DNA of 64,000 nucleotides from Leptolyngbya sp. KIOST-1 (lineage in GTDB: Bacteria > Cyanobacteriota > Cyanobacteriia > Phormidesmidales > Phormidesmidaceae), in the NCBI RefSeq assembly GCF_000763385.1, contig NZ_JQFA01000002.1, forward strand, positions 992,001-1,056,000. Reading direction: 5' to 3'. Shown piece after piece: positions 24,860 to 32,178 of this stretch (the first letter of the stretch is position 1; each line of letters begins with the position of its first letter). The position numbers were made by a program, and so were the translations under genes. The notes beneath the pieces are model-generated. The model was not told the DNA's origin, ran no database searches, and saw only the letters and a list, made by a program, of their open reading frames with translations.

Positions 24860-25284
24860 GACAGTCCTCCAATAGACTCCAGGAAACTGGCCGGGGTAAC
24901 GGCGCTAACCCCAAATCGCTCAATGCCTGCAAAATCGCGGATATTGTATGTCACTACGCTATCACACCCCGCCTTAACCGCTAGTTCCAGTACCATGTCA
25001 TCTTTTGGATCAGGTAAGAAAGGCCGCCAAAGGAAGAAAATCTGGTGATGGGTCGCAACAGCGCAGTGAAAATCTAAGAAATCCTGTACATCTGAGTCAT
25101 TAATGGCTAGATTTGGCAGTTCCCGCAATAAAACCTCTTCATACTCTAGAACTAGCGGTACAGAAAGATTGATCTTAAACCGCTCGCTGCCAACCAACCC
25201 TAATAGACGAAAAGCACTCCCGTTTCTAGAACGTAGCCCAGCAACAACGACATTGGTGTCGATCACAATTTGGGGGATGGACAT
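24856..25284 (-). CDS. PIN-domain toxin candidate (COG1569 type)
   Basis: 142 residues from ATG 25284 (MSIPQIVIDTNVVVAGLRS). PIN acidic residues appear in IVIDTNV, the middle Glu in LVLEYEEVLLREL and the DPKDDMVLELA motif, then a final Asp in TYNIRDF. These form the metal site of an RNase toxin. An in-frame GTG/TTG extension to 25296 is possible but unnecessary. It pairs with the RHH gene through an ATGA overlap. The cassette between attC sites 4 and 5 holds just this pair. Confidence 0.87.
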   Translation of the reverse strand: MSIPQIVIDTNVVVAGLRSRNGSAFRLLGLVGSERFKINLSVPLVLEYEEVLLRELPNLAINDSDVQDFLDFHCAVATHHQIFFLWRPFLPDPKDDMVLELAVKAGCDSVVTYNIRDFAGIERFGVSAVTPASFLESIGGLS

Positions 25285-25408
25285 TGGTGGCAGCACCGAG
25301 GCGTTTATTGGTAACCTACCAATGTTACCGCCTACCCAGATCCCTGCCGAGGTGGTTTTTTATACCTAAAGGCATCTTTCTTGGATTGCCCCCGCCACAG
25401 AATAGTCG

Positions 25409-25494
25409 GCATAACGGCTAAGTTGAGCGGCGGCTAGTATCCTTTGTATCCTCGCCAAGATCTCTCGTCCGCCCGCTCCAACGTGTTGTTAGAC
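25409..25494 (-). other. attC-like site 5
   Basis: R' GTTATGC (minus) at 25409-25415 and a perfect R'' GTCTAAC at 25488-25494. Arms GTTGAGCGGCGG (25422-25433) and CCGCCCGCTCCAAC (25469-25482) pair with two unpaired C residues. The loop shares AAGATCTCTCG with site 6. Confidence 0.75.
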
Positions 25495-25645
25495 CACGCC
25501 TTCTCGACAAATTCACAACTTTTCTGCCACCCTCAGCCTGTTGCTTTTGCAGATCTGCGAAAAGTGCCTTTAAGTTATGGTTGAATGATCGGGAATACTC
25601 TTCGCGAATTCGGTGAATTTCTTCTACGATTGCATCTTGATACAT
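25418..25645 (-). CDS. Small antitoxin-like partner of a PIN gene, reading into attC
   Basis: 75 residues from ATG 25645. The first 45 or so (MYQDAIVEEIHRIREEYSRS, then FNHNLKALFADLQKQQ) resemble the short helical proteins found next to PIN toxins in cyanobacteria. After GGRKVVNLSRRRG the frame enters attC site 5 and reads TTRWSGRTRDLGEDTKDTS until a stop near R'. The natural stop has probably been lost, or the attC supplies the tail. The start overlaps the PIN remnant stop (TGATTATG). Confidence 0.6.
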   Translation of the reverse strand: MYQDAIVEEIHRIREEYSRSFNHNLKALFADLQKQQAEGGRKVVNLSRRRGLTTRWSGRTRDLGEDTKDTSRRST

Positions 25646-25647
25646 AA

Positions 25648-25848
25648 TCAAACTCCCAGCAGTTCATAGGGTGTACAAAGAATCGGCAATTCATATCCAG
25701 AGTCAAGACTAATCTCTGCTAACTTCCTCTGAATTTGAGCATTAGCTATGTGCTTACAGTTCCATGTGAGCAGATAATCCATCTCGTGAATTGTTGCGGC
25801 TGCGATGTGAACAGCATCAACATCAGCTTTTGAAGGGAGACTGCTACG
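25648..25848 (-). pseudogene. PIN-domain toxin, 5'-truncated
   Basis: About 66 codons: LPSKADVDAVHIAAATIHEM, then DYLLTWNCKHIANAQIQRKL, ending CTPYELLGV-stop. This is the C-terminal half of a VapC-like PIN family in which KADVDAxHIA and LLTWNCKHIAN are diagnostic. The N-terminal half with the first Asp is gone. The sequence switches at 25849-25855 to unrelated GC-richer DNA. Its small partner gene downstream is intact. Confidence 0.7.
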
Positions 25849-26225
25849 TTAGGTCACCAAAGCCGCTGCCACAAATAGCCCCAGCCCCTGGGCGATCGCC
25901 AGTTGGCCCCTCCGCACCGGCGCTATGCACTGGCGATAAAAGCGATCGCTCAGTAACGGCAGCAGCAGGGGGTAGGCCAGAATGTTCCAGTAGAACAGCG
26001 CCACCGAAACCGTAGCCAGGGCCGTAAAGGCGGCGGTGGAGAGGCCGAAGATCCACAGGGCCAGGGCGGGGTAGCAGGAGTTTCGCGTGAGGTTGGTCTG
26101 TCCCCGATTTCCTATCAATCGGCCAATACTCCAGGTCTGGATGGGGCCGAGGGTGAGGCCGCACAGGGCCAGAAACACCAGGGGCTGGAGCAGGCTGAGG
26201 CTGAGCCCGCCGCCAGCGGTGCGAT
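25849..26225 (-). pseudogene. Membrane protein C-terminal fragment
   Basis: About 122 codons of strongly hydrophobic sequence with three or four helices (LQPLVFLALCGLTLGPIQTW, LWIFGLSTAAFTALATVSVA, YWNILAYPLLLPLL, ending LGLFVAAALVT-stop). GC content and HIP1 sites match the host backbone, not the cassettes. No family recognised. The 5' part is lost at a HIP1 site next to the epimerase fragment. The stop lies inside ACCTAAC, which fits the R'' consensus RYYYAAC, although no attC arms follow. Confidence 0.55.
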
Positions 26226-27065
26226 CGCATGCTCGCTCTGTTTCGTAACCATCGCTTTCAGTACGTGGTTCACCTGGCGGCCCAGGCCGGGGTGCGCTAC
26301 TCCCTCGAAAACCCCTTTGCCTACTCCGACAGCAACCTGTCTGGATTTCTGAATGTTTTAGAAGGGTGTCGCCTGATGGGGGTCGATCACCTGGTGTTTG
26401 CGTCCTCAAGCTCAGTCTATGGGGCCAATCGCAAAGTGCCCTTTGCCGTGGACGATCGCGTCGACTACCCGGTGTCGCTGTATGCCGCCACCAAAAAAGC
26501 CAATGAGCTGATGGCCCACGCCTACAGCAGCCTGTACCAAATTCCCACCACCGGGCTGCGGTTTTTCACCGTGTACGGTCCCTGGGGACGGCCCGACATG
26601 GCCTACTTCAAGTTTGTGGAAGCCATTCTGGCCGATCGCCCCATTCAGGTGTTCAATCAGGGGCACATGAGGCGCGACTTCACCTACGTAGACGACGTCG
26701 TAGAAGGGGTCGTACGGGTGATGGAGCATATTCCCGTGGCTGGTGCCCAGGGTGACGATGGCAGCCAGGCTCCCTACAAAATCTACAATATTGGCAACCA
26801 CCAGCCGGTGGAACTGCTGCGCTTTATTGAAATCATTGAGTCGGCCCTGGAAAAGCCAGCAAAAACCGTTCTCTGCCCAATGCAGCCGGGGGATGTGCCC
26901 TCTACCTATGCCGATGTCAGCGACTTGATGGCGGAAGTGGGATTTGCGCCCAACACCCCCCTGACCACAGGAATTGAAAAATTTGTTGCCTGGTACAGAG
27001 AGTACTACAAAGGGCGGGTCAATCGGGGGTGTGGGTTCACGGCAGTCTTGAACCGCAGCCCCTAA
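26220..27065 (+). pseudogene. NAD-dependent epimerase (UDP-glucuronate 4-epimerase-like), 5'-truncated
   Basis: 278 codons from the first ATG at 26229. Extended short-chain dehydrogenase fold with VVHLAAQAGVRYSLENPFAY, the catalytic Tyr/Lys in SLYAATKKANELMA, FFTVYGPWGRPDMA and RDFTYVDDVV, as in UDP-glucuronate or UDP-GlcNAc C4-epimerases of polysaccharide synthesis. About 60 N-terminal residues with the glycine-rich NAD-binding loop are missing, so the product cannot bind cofactor normally. The break is at a HIP1 site shared with the membrane-protein fragment. The tail after WYREYYKG looks like read-through. Confidence 0.8.
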
Positions 27066-27098
27066 ACCGTGATCCGTAAGTTGCGGAACTCGCCATCA

Positions 27099-27154
27099 CT
27101 AGTGCTCTGTCAAACCTACGGGAACCCTAATGTTTAGCTTTGACACTGTACTAG
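27099..27154. repeat. Inverted repeat resembling joined insertion-sequence ends
   Basis: CTAGTGCTCTGTCAAA (27099-27114) and TTTGACACTGTACTAG (27139-27154) are inverted copies with three mismatches, 24 bp apart. It looks like a MITE or an IS remnant and supplies the last codons and stop of the leftward ORF. Confidence 0.6.
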
Positions 27155-27430
27155 ATTGCCTCCGTTATGGCTTGATAGGCGCTGACGATTGCGCTCTTTA
27201 GCATCATATTCTGGGTAAAGGATTAAGATTGTCTCTGTAATTGTTGTAAAAATAAAGTCAAGCGACACCGCCCGTCCAATCTCAAAATTAAGTCGTTTAG
27301 CGAACTTCCAGGCACAATCATCAATGTTTTGCTTGAGGCAATTAAGCTTTTCTAGATCGCTGTATTCCGATTCAATCCAAGCACGAATTACTTTCTTGAG
27401 GATTCGGGATTCGGCTTGAGAAATTTGCAT
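27134..27430 (-). CDS. Small cassette ORF of unknown function, possibly 3'-truncated
   Basis: 98 codons, AT-richer than the host genes, helical and charged (MQISQAESRILKKVIRAWIE; LNCLKQNIDDCAWKFAKRLN). No family recognised. The last residues (NGGNLVQCQS) are encoded by the inverted repeat at 27099-27154, which suggests a small element cut off the original end. No clear ribosome site. It lies just inside attC site 6 in the expected orientation. Confidence 0.45.
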   Translation of the reverse strand: MQISQAESRILKKVIRAWIESEYSDLEKLNCLKQNIDDCAWKFAKRLNFEIGRAVSLDFIFTTITETILILYPEYDAKERNRQRLSSHNGGNLVQCQS

Positions 27431-27570
27431 TGCTGTTTGGCTCTTCGGCTAGAACAGGATTCTTTTAGCAAATTATCGCGTGACTATCTTGTAGTGGCAA
27501 GCAAGGATATCATTGAGCCTCCTGTTAGTCAAGAAAGTAGAGTCAGGGGAAAAGCTCCTTTATCTTGAGG

Positions 27571-27656
27571 GTCTAACGGTGAAGTTGTGCGGCGACAGAT
27601 AACCTCCGACTCAGCACCAAGATCTCTCGCTCGTCCGCACCAACGAAGTGTTAGCC
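27571..27656 (-). other. attC-like site 6
   Basis: A perfect R' box GTTAGAC (minus) at 27571-27577 and R'' GGCTAAC at 27650-27656. Arms GTTGTGCGGCGA (27584-27595) and TCGTCCGCACCAAC (27631-27644) pair with extra C and T residues. It is the most upstream site of the array, and no integrase follows to the right. Confidence 0.75.
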
Positions 27657-27691
27657 CTGCGCGATGTTCCAGGGTTTGAGTAGACCCCAGC

Positions 27692-28068
27692 CTCTCGGCG
27701 ATCGCCCCCCCTCACCTCCTGAGTCCTCCAACTCTAACCCAAGCCTATCAGAACTACCCCTTCACCTCACCACCACAGCCTTTTGAGACCTCTCACTCTG
27801 ACCAAGAACTCGAAGAACTTAACCTTTGCAATGAGGGGGGCGATCGCCACACCCAACTACAAGTGAACAAAACCGGGGTCTCTCGGCGAAATCGCCCCCA
27901 CACCTCCTGGGACATTTAAGGCTCACAAATAACCTGAAAACAACCAACCTTTCCTACTAACAAATAACCTCTTGAGTCCTTCAACTCTGACCCCCATCTT
28001 TCGCTACTCAACCTTCGCAAGTGGGGGGCGATTCGCACACCCAGCAGAAGAGTGAACAACACCAGATC
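27692..28068. repeat. Two diverged direct copies of a ~188-bp unit
   Basis: Unit 1 starts at 27692 (CTCTCGGCGATCGCCCCC) and unit 2 at 27880 (CTCTCGGCGAAATCGCCCCC). Later landmarks recur at the same offset: GACCTCTCACTCTGACC/GTCCTTCAACTCTGACC, GGGGGGCGAT with CACACCCA, and GTGAACAA. The copies are only moderately similar, so the duplication is old. Confidence 0.65.
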
Positions 28069-28081
28069 GTGGGGGGCTAAC

Positions 28082-28245
28082 TCTTACTTAGAGGGAAATT
28101 TTCTGCCTAATACCCACATACAGGATCTTAGGTGGAAACCTGTCTACCCAAACACCCTTAAACGGATCTTAGGTGGAAAAATTTCTGCCTAAACGCCGAA
28201 TATGGGATCTTAGGTAGAAATTTCCAGTATAAGCACCCGATTGCC
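28082..28245. repeat. 41-bp tandem repeats upstream of dnaG
   Basis: GGATCTTAGGTGGAAA begins at 28123 and 28164, and GGATCTTAGGTAGAAA at 28205, exactly 41 bp apart. A more degenerate unit precedes at 28082. TCTGCCTAA recurs inside units. The whole unit is related, not just a spacer-separated core, so this is a minisatellite and not a CRISPR. Confidence 0.8.
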
Positions 28246-28504
28246 GTCATACACCAAGCTACAGATTTGTTTTCGCCGATGGAAACTGGTCTCCTTGTCC
28301 AGGTTTGTCCTACGGTTGGCGGGGAGCGGTTGTACCAGTGTCTGCATTGATTTTTCCTCGTCCTGCGCTCCGCGTGAGGCTGAGAGAAAACGGCCCTCCT
28401 GCACTCCTCTGCGACCGCCTGGCCACCGCCCCTGCCTCGATCCGCTACAATCAAGCCACCTAGATATAGTGGGCTGACCCTGGCCCCTGCCCTGCTCCAG
28501 CGCT

Positions 28505-30448
28505 ATGGATACCCCCCGTCTCCACCCCGATACGATTGAAGCGGTACGCGATCGCGCCGATATTGTCGATGTGGTCTCCCAGCACGTGGTGCTGAAAAAG
28601 CAGGGTAAGGATTTCGTCGGCTTATGCCCCTTCCACGAGGACAAGTCGCCCAGTTTCAGCGTCAGCCCCGGCAAGCAGTTTTACTACTGCTTTTCCTGTG
28701 GGGCGGGGGGCAACGCCTTTAAGTTTTTGATGGAGCTAAACAAACGCTCCTTCGCCGATGTGGTGCTGGATCTGGCCCAGCGCTACCAGGTGCCGGTGAC
28801 CACCCTGGAGCCCGCCAAGCGCCAGGAACTCCAGCGGCAGCTCACCCTGCGGGAGCAGCTCTACGAAATTTTGGCAGTCACCGCCCGGTTCTACGAGCAT
28901 GCCCTGATGCAGATGGACGGGGCAGCGGCTCTGGCCTACCTCTACGAGCGGGGGCTGAAGGACCACACCATCCAGCAGTTTCAGCTGGGGTTTGCGCCGG
29001 GGGGCTGGCAGACCCTCTACGGCTACCTGGTGGAGCAAAAGCACTACCCGGTGGAGCTGGTGGAAAAGGCGGGGCTGATCGTGCCCCGACAGAAGGGCGA
29101 TGGCTACTACGACCGCTTCCGCGATCGCCTGATGATTCCCATCCGCGACATCCAGAGCCGGGTGATTGGTTTTGGTGGCCGCGCCCTGGGGGACGAAAAG
29201 CCCAAGTACCTCAACTCCCCCGACACCGATCTGTTCGACAAGGGCAAGACCCTCTATGGGCTGGACCTGGCCCGGGCCGCGATCGCCAAGGACGACCGCG
29301 CCATTGTTGTCGAAGGCTACTTCGACGTGATTGCCCTCCACGCCGCCGGGCTGGAGAACGCCGTCGCCGCCCTGGGCACGGCCCTGAATGCGGCCCAGGT
29401 GCGCCAGCTGCTGCGCTACACCGAATCCAAGCAGATTTTGCTCAACTTTGACGCCGATGCCGCCGGAGTGAAGGCGGCCCAGCGGGCGATCGGCGAAGTG
29501 GAGGAGATGGCCTACCGGGGCGACGTGCAGCTGCGGGTGCTGAACATTCCCGACGGCAAAGACCCGGACGAGTTTTTGCGGCAGCACAGCTCCGCCGACT
29601 ACCGCGCCCTGATCGACGCCGCCCCACTGTGGATCGACTGGCAAATCCACAACTTGATCAGCGGCAAAGATCTGCGCCAGGCCGACCAGTTTCAGCAGAC
29701 CAGCCAGGCGGTGGTCAAGCTGCTCAGCGACATCGCTAACGCCGACACCCGCACCCACTACGTGCGCTACTGCGCCGAAATCTTCAGCAACGGTGACAGC
29801 CGCCTGGTGCCGCTGCTGGCCGAAAACCTGGTCACCCAGGTGCGCCGCCAGCGCCGCACCACTTCCTCAGAGGCTCCGCCGCGATCGGCCCCCAGCCCCA
29901 CCTCCAGCGCCAGTTCCCTGGAGCAGGCCGAAGCCTCGCTGCTGCGTATTTTTCTGCACGCCGCCGACCACCGCGACGAGATCCGCCAGGTGCTCGAAGA
30001 CCGCGACTTGCAGTTCAGCTACTCCCACCACCGCGCCCTGTGGCGGCAGATGCAGCGGCTGCTGGCCGAAACCGAAGGCACCCGCGTCGACCTGGCCAGC
30101 CTGCTGCGCAACCACCTGGCCGATTCCGGTCTCGCCAGCACTCCCCTGCAAGCCCTGCTACACCTGAGCGAAAAGACCCGACGTGACCTGCTGCGCGCTC
30201 CCCTGATCATCCGCGCCGCCGCCGCCTGCATGGAAAAAAACCTCTGCGAAAAGCGCTACCGCCACTTTCTCGCCCTCTGGGAAAAGACCGACTGCACCAG
30301 TGCCCCCGAGCAGTTTGCCGAGTACCAGCGCCAGATCTACGCCGAAAAGCGCCGCATCGAAGCGCTCGAAAAAGACCGCCAGGTCACCTTCGAAGACCTG
30401 GCCACCATGCCCTGGGTAGGCGAACAGTACGACTCCCTCGATCGGTAG
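28505..30448 (+). CDS. dnaG: DNA primase
   Basis: 647 residues. DnaG makes RNA primers at the replication fork with the DnaB helicase. A CHC2 zinc ribbon (C41, H44, C62, C65 in LCPFHEDKSPS and YYCFSCGAGG) is followed by the catalytic core with YDRFRDRLMIPIRD and a TOPRIM domain (VVEGYFDVIALH and LNFDADAAG). A Ser/Pro-rich linker near 455-475 leads to the C-terminal helicase-binding domain. Normal length. ATG 28505 agrees with the conserved N-terminus. The 41-bp repeats lie about 260 bp upstream. Confidence 0.97.
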   Translation: MDTPRLHPDTIEAVRDRADIVDVVSQHVVLKKQGKDFVGLCPFHEDKSPSFSVSPGKQFYYCFSCGAGGNAFKFLMELNKRSFADVVLDLAQRYQVPVTTLEPAKRQELQRQLTLREQLYEILAVTARFYEHALMQMDGAAALAYLYERGLKDHTIQQFQLGFAPGGWQTLYGYLVEQKHYPVELVEKAGLIVPRQKGDGYYDRFRDRLMIPIRDIQSRVIGFGGRALGDEKPKYLNSPDTDLFDKGKTLYGLDLARAAIAKDDRAIVVEGYFDVIALHAAGLENAVAALGTALNAAQVRQLLRYTESKQILLNFDADAAGVKAAQRAIGEVEEMAYRGDVQLRVLNIPDGKDPDEFLRQHSSADYRALIDAAPLWIDWQIHNLISGKDLRQADQFQQTSQAVVKLLSDIANADTRTHYVRYCAEIFSNGDSRLVPLLAENLVTQVRRQRRTTSSEAPPRSAPSPTSSASSLEQAEASLLRIFLHAADHRDEIRQVLEDRDLQFSYSHHRALWRQMQRLLAETEGTRVDLASLLRNHLADSGLASTPLQALLHLSEKTRRDLLRAPLIIRAAAACMEKNLCEKRYRHFLALWEKTDCTSAPEQFAEYQRQIYAEKRRIEALEKDRQVTFEDLATMPWVGEQYDSLDR

Positions 30449-30832
30449 GGCGATTTTGAATTTACGATTTTAGATTTTGGAGAGCTCGATTGAGGCATGT
30501 GGTCGGGCAAGAGCAAACGCTGTTTGCCCCTACGGGAGGAACACAACAGGCAAGCCCGCAGAGTCCATGACGACCAACCGCCCAATGTGCAGAACAGAGG
30601 TTTAAACCGATGATCGATCAGTCCTTTCCGTGAGGTCAAGGACGACGGAACGTCCTTGTCGACGGGGGTCTGGGGCCAGCGAAATGGCCCCAGCGGTAGA
30701 TCTGGCTTTGCCCTCGATTGTGCGCCGCGATCGCCTTTGGTTTGGCCCAAGTTGATGGTGGGCACTGCCCACCCTACGGCTCGCTGCCGACGTTATTCTG
30801 AACAAAAGCTTACCCAAAGTTCTCCTTGATCC
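30449..30832. other. Intergenic region with hairpins and dispersed repeats
   Basis: No gene supported. It holds a variant of the GTAGGGGCAAAC palindrome (near 30510-30535), an 8-bp stem CAAGGACG/CGTCCTTG (about 30637-30660), a strong 9-bp stem CTGGGGCCA/TGGCCCCAG (30670-30693) and a GTGGGCACTGCCCAC repeat near 30759. The two adjacent stems might form a structured RNA. Confidence 0.5.
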
Positions 30833-32056
30833 ATGCCCAGAGTTGCGATCGCAGGCGCTGGCCCCACCGGGGCCACCCTGGCCCTCATGCTGGCCCAGCG
30901 CGGCATCCCCGTCACCCTGATCGAAGCCGCCCGCGACTTCCAGCGCCAGTTTCGCGGCGAAGGGCTGATGCCCAGCGGCCTCGACGCCCTACACCAGATG
31001 GGGCTGGACGCTCTGCTAGAGACAGTGCCCCACCGGCCCCTGAGCGCCTGGGAATTCTGGCTCAGCGATCGCCGCCTCTTCCGGGCCGACGAGCCCCTTG
31101 GGGCAGACCGCCCCTGCACCCTGGTCTCCCAACCGCCCCTGTTAGCCGCCCTGGTCCAGGCCGCCCAGGCTCAGCCGGGGTTTGAGTGGATGCCTGGTAC
31201 CGCGATAAAAGACCTGCTCTGGAACGATCAGCGCGTCACGGGAGTTCTACTCAGCGATGGCCGAACAGTGGAGACTGACCTGGTAATTGGCGCCGACGGC
31301 CGCGCCTCAGCCCTTCGCCAACGGGCCGGACTCACCCTGGAAACCCAGCCCAAAAGCATTGACGTGCTGTGGTTCAAACTGCCCGCACCGACGGGCTACG
31401 CAGCCGACAATCGCTTTTGCACCGTGGTCAAAGGCGGACGCATCTTCAGCCTGTTCCACGGGGCCGAGCCCGACAAATTGCACCTGGCCTGGGCCGTTGC
31501 GCCGGAGGAGCCAACCGAGCAAAAGGACTGGGGCAACACCTTTGCCGCCCTGGTGCCACCAGATCTGGCGGAGCATTTTCGCCGCGTGGGGGAAGCGATT
31601 ACCGCGCCCATGCGGCTCTCGGTGATGGTGGGCCGCTGCGATCGCTGGCACCACCCCGGCCTGCTGCTGCTGGGCGATGCCGCTCACCCCATGTCCCCCG
31701 TGCGGGCCCAGGGCATCAACCTGGCCCTGCGCGACGCCATTGTTGCCGCCAATCACCTGGTGCCCGTGCTCCAGCGAGCGAACGACTCGACCGGGGAAGC
31801 AACTACGGAGGCGACCAGGAAGGCGATCGATCGCGCCCTGGAGCGCATTCAGGTGGAGCGCGAACCCGAAATTATTCAGGCCCAGCAGCTTCAGGCCCAC
31901 GAAGCCAGCCGGGGCGAGATGCTGCGCCGCTTTAGCTGGTTGCGCCAGGGTCTGAGCACTGCTTCGCCCCTGGTCGGCCCACTGGTGCAGCAGGTGTGGA
32001 CACAGCAGCAGCAGCCCCTGCGCCAGGGCATCACCTCGGTACGCCTGGAGGTGTAG
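30833..32056 (+). CDS. FAD-dependent monooxygenase (PHBH-like fold)
   Basis: 407 residues. Group A flavoprotein monooxygenase signatures: the dinucleotide-binding AIAGAGPTGATLALMLAQRG at the N-terminus, the middle motif DLVIGADGRAS and the second FAD motif LLLGDAAHPMSPVRAQGIN. These enzymes hydroxylate or epoxidise aromatic or isoprenoid substrates using NAD(P)H and O2. The substrate is not predictable, and cyanobacterial relatives are mostly annotated only by domain. Monocistronic, ended by a strong terminator. Confidence 0.88.
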   Translation: MPRVAIAGAGPTGATLALMLAQRGIPVTLIEAARDFQRQFRGEGLMPSGLDALHQMGLDALLETVPHRPLSAWEFWLSDRRLFRADEPLGADRPCTLVSQPPLLAALVQAAQAQPGFEWMPGTAIKDLLWNDQRVTGVLLSDGRTVETDLVIGADGRASALRQRAGLTLETQPKSIDVLWFKLPAPTGYAADNRFCTVVKGGRIFSLFHGAEPDKLHLAWAVAPEEPTEQKDWGNTFAALVPPDLAEHFRRVGEAITAPMRLSVMVGRCDRWHHPGLLLLGDAAHPMSPVRAQGINLALRDAIVAANHLVPVLQRANDSTGEATTEATRKAIDRALERIQVEREPEIIQAQQLQAHEASRGEMLRRFSWLRQGLSTASPLVGPLVQQVWTQQQQPLRQGITSVRLEV

Positions 32057-32070
32057 TTGAGAGATGCCCA

Positions 32071-32114
32071 AAGGCCGTGGTCCTGGCTACGGCATAGCTC
32101 AGGACCACGGCCTT
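32071..32114 (+). terminator. Rho-independent terminator
   Basis: AAGGCCGTGGTCCTG, a 14-nt loop, then CAGGACCACGGCCTTTT: a 15-bp stem followed by T residues, just after the monooxygenase stop. Confidence 0.93.
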
Positions 32115-32178
32115 TTACTGGGCTAGGGGCTACCGCCCCCTGGCCTCTGATGGCTTATCCACCAAGAGCAAACTGACC

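Larger units (their letters stand above)
19020..27656 (-). mobile_element. Integron-type cassette array without integrase (CALIN), six attC-like sites
   Basis: Six elements of 86-88 bp at 19020, 20049, 22361, 24532, 25409 and 27571 (left ends) share attC architecture and lie in one orientation. They delimit cassettes of about 0.9-2.3 kb. Read on the minus strand, each starts with R'' (GCATAAC, GTATAAC, GTCTAAC or GGCTAAC) and ends with R' (GTTATGC, GTTATAC, GTTATGT, GTTAGCT or GTTAGAC). Between them lie co-varying arms with one extra base. Most genes inside are on the minus strand, AT-richer than the backbone and of toxin-antitoxin or unknown type. No integrase or attI is seen. Confidence 0.75.
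27657..28504. other. Non-coding repeat region between the cassette array and dnaG
   Basis: About 850 bp with no supported gene (short minus-strand frames near 28158-28674 overlap dnaG or look random). It is occupied by the 188-bp and 41-bp direct repeats listed separately. Confidence 0.6.

Noticed and set aside
28082..28245. Possible CRISPR array from the 41-bp periodicity
   Set aside because: Whole units are related to each other with no unique spacers between constant repeats, and there are only about four units and no cas genes.
28158..28674. Minus-strand ORFs upstream of and overlapping dnaG
   Set aside because: They overlap the start of dnaG and the 41-bp repeats and show no recognisable protein.
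28736..29758. Minus-strand ORF of 340 codons
   Set aside because: Lies wholly inside dnaG on the other strand; low-complexity shadow composition.
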